NCBI RefSeq assembly: GCF_006540305.1
Contig: NZ_BJOR01000001.1
Location: 3,472,001-3,536,000 of the forward strand
DNA from: Streptomyces sp. 6-11-2
Lineage (GTDB): Bacteria > Actinomycetota > Actinomycetes > Streptomycetales > Streptomycetaceae
Reading direction: 5' to 3'
DNA: 64,000 nucleotides
Shown: in pieces, positions 56,420-64,000 of the stretch
How positions within the stretch are numbered: the first letter of the stretch is position 1
Layout: every line of letters starts with the position of its first letter
Position numbers and translations under genes: made by a program
Notes under the pieces: generated by a model
The model's database searches: none
Told to the model about the DNA's origin: nothing
Seen by the model: only the letters and a program-made list of their open reading frames with translations

Positions 56420-56884
56420 CTATGCCGGGGCGGTCGCGTGCAAGGACTCGACGGCCCGGACCAGCGGTGCCAGATCGGGGTTCTTCGCGGCTTCGTCGAG
56501 TGCCTCGCGCAGGGCGCCGTCGTTGGTCGGCCGGGCCTGGGCCAGGAGCTTGAGACCGGTTTCGGTGACGCTGGTGTAGATGCCGCGGCGGTCCGTGGGG
56601 CACAGATAGCGCTCGAGCAGACCGCGGTCCTCGAGCCGGGTGACCAGCCGGGTGGTGGCGCTCTGGCTGAGGACGACCGCGTCCGCGACCTGCTTCATCT
56701 GCAGATGGCCGCCCTCACCGTCGTGTTGCCGGCTGAGCACGTCGAGCAGCGAGTATTCGCGCACGCTGAGATCGTGCCCGGCCTGAAGGGCGCGCTCGAT
56801 GTGCGTCTCGATCCTGCCGTGCAGCAGGGCGAGCGCGGACCAGCCCTGGGCCAGGGCGGTCAGCGCGGGGTCCCTCGCTGTCAT
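56420..56884 (-). CDS. MarR family transcriptional regulator
   Basis: A 154-residue protein, ATG at 56884 with GGAGGAA ahead. Winged helix: LSVREYSLLDVLSRQHDGEGGHLQMKQVADAVVLSQSATTRLVTRLEDRGLLERYLCPTDRRGIYTSVTETG. One Cys near the wing (YLCPTDRRG). Upstream (56925-57000) is an AT-richer patch with caactattgcg and gatatagcgcgc, a likely autoregulatory site. Located 54 bp upstream of the GNAT gene, probably one operon. Confidence 0.92.
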   Translation of the reverse strand: MTARDPALTALAQGWSALALLHGRIETHIERALQAGHDLSVREYSLLDVLSRQHDGEGGHLQMKQVADAVVLSQSATTRLVTRLEDRGLLERYLCPTDRRGIYTSVTETGLKLLAQARPTNDGALREALDEAAKNPDLAPLVRAVESLHATAPA

Positions 56885-57037
56885 GGGCGTTTCCTCCGTC
56901 CCGGAGCGGCTGAATCCAGGATAGGGCAGCGCAACGATAGACAGCCTTTGAAGATATAGCGCGCACGCAACTATTGCGCCCCTCCGGTTTGGCGGAAGTC
57001 GGGACCTCCGGGAAGACATGAGCCCGGAGCGGCTGCC

Positions 57038-57904
57038 TCAGCCCGCCGCCACGGTGAGCGGTGCGAACCGACGGGTCCAGTCCCCGGGCGACTCCGCGAC
57101 GCCGTACATCATGACGTCATTGCGCATCACCGGCGCCAGCCCGCGTTCCGTCACCCAGGCCAGCAGCTCTTCGTGGCGTACGTCGATGTCCGTGCGCAGC
57201 CGGCGGTCGGTTCGGGCGGCGAGGGAGGCGATCAGGGCTTTGGCCGTCTCCGTGTCCCGGGCGATCAGGGGACCCACGACATGGGTGTCCATGTTGGGCC
57301 AGGCCGCCGCGTACCCGATGATCCGGCCGTGCTCCTCGGCGACGCGCAACTGGTCGGCGAACGCGGGCAGTCGCGTGATGGCCGGGGTTCGATCAATGCC
57401 GAACACCTCTTCGTCGAGCCGCAGGATGCCCGGGAGGTCCGCGGCGGTGGCCGCGCGCGTGGCGACAGGAGTCCGCGACGCGTCCGGTGTGAAGTGCCCG
57501 ACCACCATCTCCGCCCTGCCGGTGACCTTGAAGCCCAGCTCCTCGTAGAGCGGGCGGCCGAGCGGGGTCGCATGGAGGGTCAGAGGGGTGCTGCCCATCG
57601 TCGAGACCACGTGGCGCATCAGCCGCCGTCCGATGCCCTGGCGGGCATGCCGCTCGGCGACCAGGACCATGCCGATGGCGCCGAGATCCGGGCGGCCCTG
57701 CGGTCCGTACTCGCTCACGACACACGCGGCGACGAGTCCTCCGTCCGGGTCGTCGATGCCGTAGCCCGTCCCGGCCGTCAGGAGAAAGCTCCACTTGTGC
57801 TCCTCCCGCGGCCACCCCCGGTCCTCGGACAAGTCGGCGCAGGCGGTGAGATCGCGAAGCGTCAGGCGGCGGATGGGGAAATGAGCGGGAGAAGGAGTCG
57901 ACAC
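57038..57904 (-). CDS. Tandem GNAT-domain acetyltransferase
   Basis: About 288 residues; GTG at 57904 chosen though no clear ribosome binding site is seen, and the frame is open to 57976. Two GNAT repeats: the first has VLVAERHARQGIGRRLMRHVVSTMG and YEELGFKV; the second starts ATAADLPGILRLDEEVFG with IGYAAAWPNMDTHVVGPLIARDTETAKALIASLA and lacks a canonical acetyl-CoA loop. Resembles mycothiol-synthase-like and YitI-type double GNAT proteins; substrate unknown. Confidence 0.85.
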   Translation of the reverse strand: MSTPSPAHFPIRRLTLRDLTACADLSEDRGWPREEHKWSFLLTAGTGYGIDDPDGGLVAACVVSEYGPQGRPDLGAIGMVLVAERHARQGIGRRLMRHVVSTMGSTPLTLHATPLGRPLYEELGFKVTGRAEMVVGHFTPDASRTPVATRAATAADLPGILRLDEEVFGIDRTPAITRLPAFADQLRVAEEHGRIIGYAAAWPNMDTHVVGPLIARDTETAKALIASLAARTDRRLRTDIDVRHEELLAWVTERGLAPVMRNDVMMYGVAESPGDWTRRFAPLTVAAG

Positions 57905-57994
57905 GCAGGTCAGGCTGTCCGAAGGACCCCCTCGGCGTCCACCCGTTTCGGACCGGACGTACGTGCTTTTGGCCACGGCCGGGTGACCCGTTCC

Positions 57995-58477
57995 TCAGCC
58001 CAGGTCGGGAGCGTGCATGGCCCGCACGCCCTCGATGTTTCCGTCCAGGTAGTGGCGCAGGGACAGCGGAACCAGATGGACGGAGGCGATGCCGACCCGT
58101 GTGAACGGCACCCGTACGATCTCGTACTCGCCGGCGGGCTGGTCCACTTCGGGGCCATGTCGCTGGGAGAGGTTCATGGACTCCAGCCGGCAGACGAAGA
58201 AGTGCTGCACCTTCACACCGGTCGCGCCGCCGTCCTCGCCGATGTGCTCCACGGTGTCCACGAAGCAGGGCACCACGTCGGTGATCTTGGCGCCGAGTTC
58301 CTCGTGCACCTCGCGGTGCAGAGCGTCGACGACGGTCGCGTCCCCGGGCTCGACCCCGCCACCGGGAGTGACCCAGTAGGGATCGACACCGGGCTTGGTG
58401 CGCTTGATCAGGATCAGGTCGTCACCATCGAGGAGAACGGCACGGGCGGTGCGCTTGACCACGGGTCGGACGGTCAT
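57995..58477 (-). CDS. NUDIX hydrolase
   Basis: About 160 residues; ATG at 58477 (MTVRPVVKRTARAVLL). Nudix box GGGVEPGDATVVDALHREVHEELGA (G-x5-E-x7-REVxEExG; matches with the usual E residues). Hydrolyses nucleoside diphosphate-linked compounds; the precise substrate is unknown. A degenerate parS (58498-58513) lies just upstream. Confidence 0.9.
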   Translation of the reverse strand: MTVRPVVKRTARAVLLDGDDLILIKRTKPGVDPYWVTPGGGVEPGDATVVDALHREVHEELGAKITDVVPCFVDTVEHIGEDGGATGVKVQHFFVCRLESMNLSQRHGPEVDQPAGEYEIVRVPFTRVGIASVHLVPLSLRHYLDGNIEGVRAMHAPDLG

Positions 58478-58497
58478 GGGAGAAATGTGGCCCGGCT

Positions 58498-58513
58498 GGT
58501 TCCACGTGAAACA
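58498..58513. promoter_or_regulatory. parS: Degenerate parS site 12
   Basis: ggttccacgtgaaaca: right half perfect, left half with two mismatches. 21 bp upstream of the NUDIX start. Confidence 0.5.
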
Positions 58514-58595
58514 TCGCACGCCGCCCCGGTCTCATGCCGCGCCCTTCTCCTGCCCCGTGTTCCCTTGCCCTCCCCTGTCCTCCTTTCTTCTCTGC

Positions 58596-59501
58596 TCAGC
58601 ACCAGGCGGTGGCCGCCCGCAGCAGCCACTCATGGGCCCGCGCGATGTGCGGCATCGCCAGCGTTCCGGTTCGGACCGCGAGGAAGTAGGTGCGCAGCGG
58701 TGGCACCGCCGGCTCGTGCAGGGGCACGATCTCCCCCCGCCCCAGGGCGGCCGTGCACAGATACCGGGGCAGCACCGCGAGCCCCGCGCCCGCCACCACG
58801 CAGGCGAGGACCGCGCGCAGATCGGGGACGATCACCGTGCCGGAGGCCGCGGGCCGGGCCTCGAAGACCGACCCCCAGTAGCGGGAGGCGAAGGGCAGCG
58901 ACTCGTGGACCTCGATCACGGGGACGGTGTCCAGGGCGGGTACGGCCGTACGGCGGGGTGTCGCCTGGTCGATCCGCTCGGCCCAGCGCGGAGCGGCGAC
59001 CAGGACGTGCTCCTCGTCGCACAGCGGAGCCGCCGTGAGCAGCCCGCCGCGGGGCCGGGCCGTGCTGATGGCCAGATCGTGATGTCCGGCGGACAGGCCG
59101 TTCAGGGCCTCCTCGGCGGTCCCGAAGGAGGTGCGCAGCGCGAAGCCCTCCCCGTCGTCGCCGGTCAGCCCGGTCAGCGCGGGCAGGGCCCGCTCGGCGA
59201 TGAACTCCGGCGGCCCGGCCAGATGCAGCGTGCGCAGGGAGGACTCGTCGTCCAGGCCGGTCTCGGTGATCTCCACGAGCGCGTCCAGATGCGGCGCGGC
59301 CTTGTGCGCGAGTTCGTCGCCGATGGTCGTGGGCGTCACACCGCGGGCCTGGCGCAGGAACAGGGGACGTCCCAACTGCCGTTCCAACGTGCGGATCTGG
59401 GAGGTGACGGCCGGCTGGGAGAGACCGAGGAGTGCCGCGGCGCGGGTGAAGGAGCCCGCTCGGTGCACGGTCACGAACGTGCGCAGCAATGCCAGATCCA
59501 T
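58596..59501 (-). CDS. LysR family transcriptional regulator
   Basis: A 301-residue regulator with the N-terminal HTH MDLALLRTFVTVHRAGSFTRAAALLGLSQPAVTSQIRTLERQLGRPLFLR and a periplasmic-binding-type effector domain. ATG at 59501. Upstream region contains AT-rich ataaatatgtcgata (around 59555-59572), a probable LysR site. The usual divergent partner is missing; the target is unknown. Confidence 0.93.
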   Translation of the reverse strand: MDLALLRTFVTVHRAGSFTRAAALLGLSQPAVTSQIRTLERQLGRPLFLRQARGVTPTTIGDELAHKAAPHLDALVEITETGLDDESSLRTLHLAGPPEFIAERALPALTGLTGDDGEGFALRTSFGTAEEALNGLSAGHHDLAISTARPRGGLLTAAPLCDEEHVLVAAPRWAERIDQATPRRTAVPALDTVPVIEVHESLPFASRYWGSVFEARPAASGTVIVPDLRAVLACVVAGAGLAVLPRYLCTAALGRGEIVPLHEPAVPPLRTYFLAVRTGTLAMPHIARAHEWLLRAATAWC

Positions 59502-59651
59502 GGCACGCCCACCCCTCTTGGTGCCCTTTTGTACGGCCCCCCGGCCCCGCCCAACTATAAATATGTCGATAGGTCTCTGTCGCTACTGTGATTGGACACT
59601 GACACAGAGTCAACTAGCCTTGTTCGCGCGGTTCTTCGCGCGCGGAACCGA

Positions 59652-59690
59652 GGGCGGTCCGAGCCACGAGGGGGGAGGCTCGGACCGCCC
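59652..59690. terminator. Hairpin in the LysR / gamma-lyase gap
   Basis: 14-bp perfect stem gggcggtccgagcc / ggctcggaccgccc, 11-base loop. In the 281-bp gap (59502-59782) between the lysR start and the end of the lyase gene; presumably ends the lyase transcript (minus) though there is no U-run. Confidence 0.55.
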
Positions 59691-59782
59691 GCTGTGCACG
59701 GACGGAAACGGACGGAGACCGCCGGCACTCGCAGGAGACCTGTCAGGCGCCCGCCGGGGACCGGCCGGCGTCCGGGAAGCGG

Positions 59783-60973
59783 TCAGTGAGCCGGCTCGGC
59801 CGACTCGTCCAGCGCCCGCAGCACATCCGCCACCAGGTCCTCGGGGTCCTCCGCACCGACGGACATCCGGATGAAGCCCTCCGGCACCGCGTCACCGCCC
59901 CACCGTCCTCGCCGCTCGGCCGTGGAGCGCACTCCGCCGAAGCTCGTCGCGGGGTCCACGAGTCGCAGCGCGTCGAGAAAGCGCTCGGCACGCGCACGTG
60001 TGGGCAGCGTGAAGGACACCACGCACCCGTAGCGCCGCATCTGCCGTGAGGCGATCTTGTGGGAGGGGTCGTCGGGCAGCCCGGGGTAGCGCAGCCCGGT
60101 CACCTCGGGCCGGCCACGCAGCGCCTCGGCGAGAGCGAGGGCGGAGGCGTTCTGCCGGTCGACGCGCAGGTGCAGGGTGGCGATCGAACGATGGGCGAGC
60201 CAGGCCTCCATCGGTCCCGGGATGGCACCGACGATCTTGCGCCAGCGGCGTACGGCCGCCATGGCCGCACCGCCGCGGCCGACGACGTATCCCAGCAGGA
60301 TGTCGCCGTGTCCGCTGAGCTGCTTGGTGCCGCTGGCCACGGAGAAGTCCGCGCCCAGCGCCAACGGCCGCTGCCCGAGCGGGGTCGCCAGGGTGTTGTC
60401 CACGGCGACCAGGGCGCCACGCGCGTGTGCCACCTCGACCAGCCGCCGGATGTCGCACACGTCCAGCCCCGGGTTCGACGGGGACTCGATCCACAGCAGC
60501 CGTGCCCCGTCCAGCGCGTCGAGCTGGGCGTCCCCGCCGGTCGGCGCCGTGCGTACCTCGATCCCGTACTCCTGGAGCTGCTCACGCACCAGGGGCAGCG
60601 CCTGGTAGCCGTCGCTGGGCAGCACCACCGCGTCCCCCGCGCGCAGTTGGGAGAAGAGCACCGACGAGATGGCGGCCATGCCGGAGGCGAACACGAGCGT
60701 CTCGACGCCGTCCTGCCCGGGTGCCTCCAGCTCGCCGATGGCGCGCTCCAGCAGCGTCCAGGTCGGGTTCTCGTCGCGGCCGTAGGTGTAGGGGCCCGTG
60801 GGGTCGCCCGGCAGATGGAAGTGGGCGGCGAACACCGGTCCCGGAAGTGTCGGTTCGTGCTTGACCGGCTCGGGCAGCCCGGCCCGCACCGCACGCGTGC
60901 CGTCACCGGCCCCGGTGGGGAAACGGGACTGCTCCCGGGTGCCGTTCGGGTCGTCCGCAGCGGAGTCGTTCAT
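59783..60973 (-). CDS. Cystathionine gamma-lyase family PLP enzyme
   Basis: A 396-residue enzyme, ATG at 60973. Cys/Met metabolism PLP family: PTWTLLERAIGELE, FASGMAAISSVLFSQLRAGDAVV, LLWIESPSNPGLDVCDI, LVAVDNTLATPLGQRPLALGADFSVASGTKQLSGHGD with the PLP lysine in SGTKQ, and the C-terminal SFGGVRSTAERRGRWGGDAVPEGFIRMSVGAEDPEDL. Probably cleaves cystathionine to cysteine or handles related substrates; gamma-lyase versus gamma-synthase cannot be settled by eye. Confidence 0.92.
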   Translation of the reverse strand: MNDSAADDPNGTREQSRFPTGAGDGTRAVRAGLPEPVKHEPTLPGPVFAAHFHLPGDPTGPYTYGRDENPTWTLLERAIGELEAPGQDGVETLVFASGMAAISSVLFSQLRAGDAVVLPSDGYQALPLVREQLQEYGIEVRTAPTGGDAQLDALDGARLLWIESPSNPGLDVCDIRRLVEVAHARGALVAVDNTLATPLGQRPLALGADFSVASGTKQLSGHGDILLGYVVGRGGAAMAAVRRWRKIVGAIPGPMEAWLAHRSIATLHLRVDRQNASALALAEALRGRPEVTGLRYPGLPDDPSHKIASRQMRRYGCVVSFTLPTRARAERFLDALRLVDPATSFGGVRSTAERRGRWGGDAVPEGFIRMSVGAEDPEDLVADVLRALDESAEPAH

Positions 60974-61069
60974 ACCGCTCTGCCTTCCTTCGCTTGCTGT
61001 CGTCCTGCGGCGAGCGCTGCGTGACCCGCCGCCCACTTCCCCCTCGGGGCGCTCCCTCGGCCCCTCGGT

Positions 61070-61447
61070 TCAGTCCTCGTCCGGCAGAACCAGGTTCAGC
61101 GCCCAGGAGACGACCGAGACGATCAGGCCGCCCAGGACGGCCGTCCAGAAGCCCTCGACGTGGAAGCTCAGGTTGAGCTTGCCGCACACCCACGACGTCA
61201 GCAGCAGCATCAGAGCGTTGACCACCAGGGTGATCAGGCCCAGCGTCAGGATGAACAACGGGAAGGTCAGTACCTTCACGATCGGCTTGACCAGGAAGTT
61301 CACCAGCCCGAAGATCAGAGCGACGACGATCAGCGTGCCGGCCTTCTTGGCGGTGCTGTCGCCGGTCAGAGTGATTTTGTCGAGCAGCCACACGGCGACC
61401 GCCAGGGCGCCCGCGTTGGCGATCGTCTTGACTACGAAATTCTTCAT
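61070..61447 (-). CDS. Phage holin family 4 (PF04020-type) membrane protein
   Basis: A 125-residue protein with four hydrophobic helices (TIANAGALAVAVWLL, LIVVALIFGLVNFLV, LFILTLGLITLVVNALMLLL, FWTAVLGGLIVSVVSWALNLVL), the pattern of the widespread family formerly called DUF360. Despite the name it is a chromosomal membrane protein with no phage genes around. ATG at 61447. Divergent from the cupin gene by 48 bp. Confidence 0.92.
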   Translation of the reverse strand: MKNFVVKTIANAGALAVAVWLLDKITLTGDSTAKKAGTLIVVALIFGLVNFLVKPIVKVLTFPLFILTLGLITLVVNALMLLLTSWVCGKLNLSFHVEGFWTAVLGGLIVSVVSWALNLVLPDED

Positions 61448-61495
61448 GTGTCTGATCGTGGCAGACCAGATCGACTACGAGTACGGGCGAGGGCG

Positions 61496-61813
61496 ATGAA
61501 GGCATTCCGGCTGGACGAACTGGAGGCGGAGCGAGCCGCCAACGAGGGCGCCTACCTTCAGTTCCTGCGCGAGCGGAACATGTCGGTCGGTCTGTACGCG
61601 CTCAACGCGGGCGAGCACGACCCGCAGAAGCCGCACAACCAGGACGAGGTGTACTTCGTCGTGAGCGGCCGCGCCTCGATCACCGTCGGTCTGGAGACGA
61701 CCGAGGTGGCCCGCGGCAGCGTGGTGTACGTGCCGGCCGGAGTCGCCCACAAGTTCCACCACATCAGCGAGGATCTGAGGGTCCTGGTGGTGTTCTCTCC
61801 CCCGGAAGCCTGA
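61496..61813 (+). CDS. Cupin domain-containing protein
   Basis: A 105-residue single cupin: YALNAGEHDPQKPHNQDEVYFVVSGRASITVG (motif 1 with two His and Glu metal ligands) and GSVVYVPAGVAHKFHHISEDLRVLVVFSPP (motif 2). Probable metal-dependent enzyme or sensor; substrate unknown. ATG at 61496. Confidence 0.92.
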   Translation: MKAFRLDELEAERAANEGAYLQFLRERNMSVGLYALNAGEHDPQKPHNQDEVYFVVSGRASITVGLETTEVARGSVVYVPAGVAHKFHHISEDLRVLVVFSPPEA

Positions 61814-61992
61814 GGCGGCGTCTCGGGGTTCCCTAGGGGACCGGTCAGGGCAGGACAAGGGGTGCGAGGGCTCCGCGGGGCGCCCTCCCGGCTCTAGCAT
61901 CGAGTGCAGAACATCGACAGGGCCCGCACCGGGGAGTGCGGGATGCCGACAGGGCCCGGCACCGCGCCGGCGGAGAGATGAGGACGAGGGCA

Positions 61993-62205
61993 ATGCGAGA
62001 GATCTTCGCGAGTCTGCCGTGGTGGGTGAAGTGGATCGCGGTGCCCGTCATCGCTCTGGTCGTCTTCGGCGGCGTGATAGCGAGCGTGATCGGCTTCGTG
62101 GTCTGGCTGCTGTTCAAGGTGCTGATCTTCGTCGCGCTGGTCGGCGGACTGATCTACATCGTGCGGAAGTTCATGGCGGGGTCGTCCTCACGCAGCGACT
62201 GGTGA
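61993..62205 (+). CDS. DUF5326 family small membrane protein
   Basis: A 70-residue protein, ATG at 61993 (MREIFASLPWWVKWIAVPVIALVVFGG) preceded by GAGGACGAGG. Two or three overlapping hydrophobic helices cover almost the whole protein, ending YIVRKFMAGSSSRSDW. The family is Streptomyces specific as far as I recall; function unknown. An in-frame ATG at 61978 is an alternative start. Confidence 0.75.
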   Translation: MREIFASLPWWVKWIAVPVIALVVFGGVIASVIGFVVWLLFKVLIFVALVGGLIYIVRKFMAGSSSRSDW

Positions 62206-62406
62206 GTGCCAGGGGGTACCGGTGAACCGGTAACGGGAGTCGCCGGTTCCCTCGCGGGAGGGAAGTTTCCCGGACAAGCCGTCCGTGTGCGGTGACAGGC
62301 GGATAAGGTCCGGAGATCGACGCGGGGGCCGGCCCCCGCGGGCGGCGTACACCCCCCATTCGTGTTCCCCGCACGGCTGCCCCCCTCGCGCTACGGGAGT
62401 GACCCC

Positions 62407-63306
62407 TTGGCCACGGTTGACACCGCACCCGCAGAACGGCACGCGCCGCCCGCACCCCGGGGGCCGTCCCGCTCGACGGCCCTCCCGGCGCAGCCGCGTT
62501 CGTCGGCCCCGTTGGAACGGCCCAGGGCCACGGTCCCGGAGCAGCCGAGGCCCCAGCAGCCCCCGACCCTCATCGGATCCGTGCAGCGCGCGATGCGCCT
62601 GCTGGAGACCGTCGCGCGGCACGAGCACGGAGCGCCCGCCAAGCAGCTCGCCCGTGAGACGGGTCTGGCCCTGCCTACCGCCTACCACCTGCTGCGCACC
62701 CTCGTCCACGAGGGCTATCTGCGCCGCGACCGGGGTCTGTTCTTCCTGGGTGAGGCCGCCGAGCGGCTGAGTAGCAGCGGAGCGGCGCAGAAACGTCGCA
62801 CCACGATCGTCGAGGCGCTCGCCCAGTGGCGGGATGCCATCGGTGCGCCGCTGTACTACGCGATGTACCGCGAGGGCGAGATCGAGCTCATGTGCGTCTC
62901 CGCCACCGCGGCCATTCCGGCGGTCGAGGAATGGGCCGGCTTCCGCGAGACCGGGCACGCGCACGCGATCGGCCAGTGCCTGCTGTCCCAGCTGGACGAC
63001 AGGGGCCGCCGCGATCACCTCGACCGCTACCCCGTGCAGTCCCTCACCCCGTACACGGTCCGTGACGAGCACACCGTGCTGCGGCGCCTGGAACGGGCCC
63101 GGCCGATGGAGCCGGTGACCGAGCGGCAGGAGTACGCGCTGGGGGCGGTGTGCGCGGCGATTCCCATCACGGTGGGCACCACGGCGGCCGCGATGGCCCT
63201 CTCCCTGCCGGCCCATCAGGCGGACCGGCTGCTGCCCGCCGCACGCCGGCTGCAACACGAGGTGGGACGGCGTCTGGGCTCCCTGGCGCTCTCTATCAGT
63301 ATCTGA
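62407..63306 (+). CDS. ssgR: IclR-family activator SsgR
   Basis: An IclR-type regulator upstream of ssgA. The wHTH is SVQRAMRLLETVARHEHGAPAKQLARETGLALPTAYHLLRTLVHEGYLRR; the IclR effector domain follows (IEALMC-like IELMCVSATAAIPAVEEWAGFRETGHAHAIGQCLLSQ). The N-terminal ~55 residues are a disordered Pro/Ala/Arg leader. The start is uncertain: TTG at 62407 has GGGAG in front (299 residues), whereas a GTG at 62581 (VQRAMRLLE) would give 241. In S. coelicolor SsgR activates ssgA. Confidence 0.88.
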   Translation: MATVDTAPAERHAPPAPRGPSRSTALPAQPRSSAPLERPRATVPEQPRPQQPPTLIGSVQRAMRLLETVARHEHGAPAKQLARETGLALPTAYHLLRTLVHEGYLRRDRGLFFLGEAAERLSSSGAAQKRRTTIVEALAQWRDAIGAPLYYAMYREGEIELMCVSATAAIPAVEEWAGFRETGHAHAIGQCLLSQLDDRGRRDHLDRYPVQSLTPYTVRDEHTVLRRLERARPMEPVTERQEYALGAVCAAIPITVGTTAAAMALSLPAHQADRLLPAARRLQHEVGRRLGSLALSISI

Positions 63307-63403
63307 AAACTCACTCCTTGTGATCTGATGTGTACGTTCAGCAAGATGCACCATTGTTACGGGATGGATTCCCGGCCAGTCGACGGCAAACAACGGGGTA
63401 GCG

Positions 63404-63841
63404 ATGCGCGAGTCCGTACAGGCAGAGGTCATGATGAGCTTTCTCGTGTCCGAGGAGCTCTCCTTCCGCATCCCGGTGGAGTTGCGGTACGAGACCTGTG
63501 ATCCCTATGCCGTGCGGCTGACCTTCCATCTGCCGGGAGACGCCCCGGTGACCTGGGCGTTCGGGCGAGAGCTGCTGATCGACGGGGTGGGGACGCCGTG
63601 CGGGGACGGTGACGTGCGCATCTCACCGGCCGGCCGCGACTCGCTGAGCGAGGTCCTGATCCGGCTTCAGGTCGGCGGGGACCGGGCGCTGTTCCGCTCC
63701 TCGACGGCGCCGCTGGTGGCGTTCCTGGACCGTACGGACAAGCTGGTGCCCCTGGGGCAGGAGGGTGCGCTGGCCGACTTCGACGCCCACCTCGACGAAG
63801 CCCTGGACCGCATCCTGGCGGAGGAACAGAGCGCGGGCTGA
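63404..63841 (+). CDS. ssgA: Sporulation and cell division protein SsgA
   Basis: A 145-residue SsgA-like protein. It starts MRESVQAEVMMSFLVSEELSFRIPVELRYE and has the family core VRLTFHLPGDAPVTWAFGRELLIDGV and DRALFRSSTAPLVAFLDRTDKLVPLGQE. SALPs occur only in morphologically complex actinomycetes; SsgA marks sites of septation and triggers sporulation-specific division (with SsgB/FtsZ). Lies 97 bp after ssgR in the same orientation; controlled by SsgR. ATG at 63404. Confidence 0.97.
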   Translation: MRESVQAEVMMSFLVSEELSFRIPVELRYETCDPYAVRLTFHLPGDAPVTWAFGRELLIDGVGTPCGDGDVRISPAGRDSLSEVLIRLQVGGDRALFRSSTAPLVAFLDRTDKLVPLGQEGALADFDAHLDEALDRILAEEQSAG

Positions 63842-64000
63842 GGGGTACGGCAGCGGACGCGGCGGTGGTGTAACGCTTCGCCACGGCCTCAGGGGGTGCA
63901 GGAACGCTTCGTCGGCCGCCCAAGGAGCCTCCGCGTACGCAGTCAGCGCCTGCGGCGCCTGCCCCTTCCACCGCGCGCCGGAGCGGGCAGCGTGGCCTGT
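63842..64000. other. Right window edge, unresolved
   Basis: 159 bp after ssgA. On the minus strand a frame with GC3-rich codons (WKGQAPQALTAYAEAPWAAD) is open to the edge, which may be the 3' part of a gene outside, but the evidence is too thin to call it. No RNA or repeat seen. Confidence 0.25.

Noticed and set aside
61070..61447. Holin-family gene as evidence for a prophage
   Set aside because: The family is widespread on chromosomes and no other phage gene is nearby.

Overview
The window is a very GC-rich actinobacterial chromosome segment from a sporulating Streptomyces or close relative. The evidence is the gene order gyrA-gyrB-dciA-recF-gnd-dnaN-oriC-dnaA-rpmH-rnpA-yidD-yidC-khpB-rsmG-parA-parB-trxA-trxB-sigM, a DnaA with a very long domain II, an oriC packed with roughly 18 DnaA boxes, many copies of the parS palindrome, GTG starts throughout, and the ssgR-ssgA sporulation pair at the right edge. 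It is the replication-origin region of the linear chromosome.

Left arm (1-14.5 kb): a cut-off Pro-rich membrane protein, a secreted membrane-anchored protein, two small Streptomyces proteins (DLW-39 type and a possible DUF6344 type), an MFS exporter that looks like an accessory gene next to tRNA-Ile(GAT), then DUF3566 protein, gyrA, gyrB, dciA (DUF721), recF, gnd and dnaN, all leftward. oriC lies between dnaN and dnaA (14532-15311). dnaA reads leftward into oriC; rpmH-rnpA-yidD-yidC-khpB-rsmG-parA-parB read rightward.

Middle (23.8-47.9 kb): a small membrane protein and a GNAT enzyme; trxB-trxA behind a good SigR-type promoter; a cell-envelope block on the minus strand (DUF6049 protein, MurJ lipid II flippase, a MurJ-associated pseudokinase, SigM and its zinc anti-sigma factor); CCA-adding enzyme; an LppU/SCO3897-like protein; an MFS exporter; inositol-1-phosphate synthase with a PadR regulator; a class A PBP; a GT87-type mannosyltransferase; an alanine racemase-like protein with a FemX-type peptidyltransferase.

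Right part (48-64 kb): rpsF-ssb-rpsR-rplI; a MITE-like palindromic element; a MATE exporter; dnaB preceded by its own cluster of DnaA boxes; then a more accessory run (RibD/DHFR-like reductase, serine hydrolase, two GNAT proteins, MarR, NUDIX, LysR, cystathionine gamma-lyase family, holin-like membrane protein, cupin, DUF5326) ending in ssgR and ssgA.

The strongest non-genic theme is chromosome segregation and initiation. Ten near-perfect parS sites plus two degenerate ones lie between 21.3 and 58.5 kb and none in the 21 kb to the left. Three are the centres of 30-38 bp perfect palindromes between convergent genes, where they look like terminators, and three lie inside coding regions and force the peptide VSRET. 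DnaA boxes occur not only in oriC but also upstream of dnaA, parA and dnaB.
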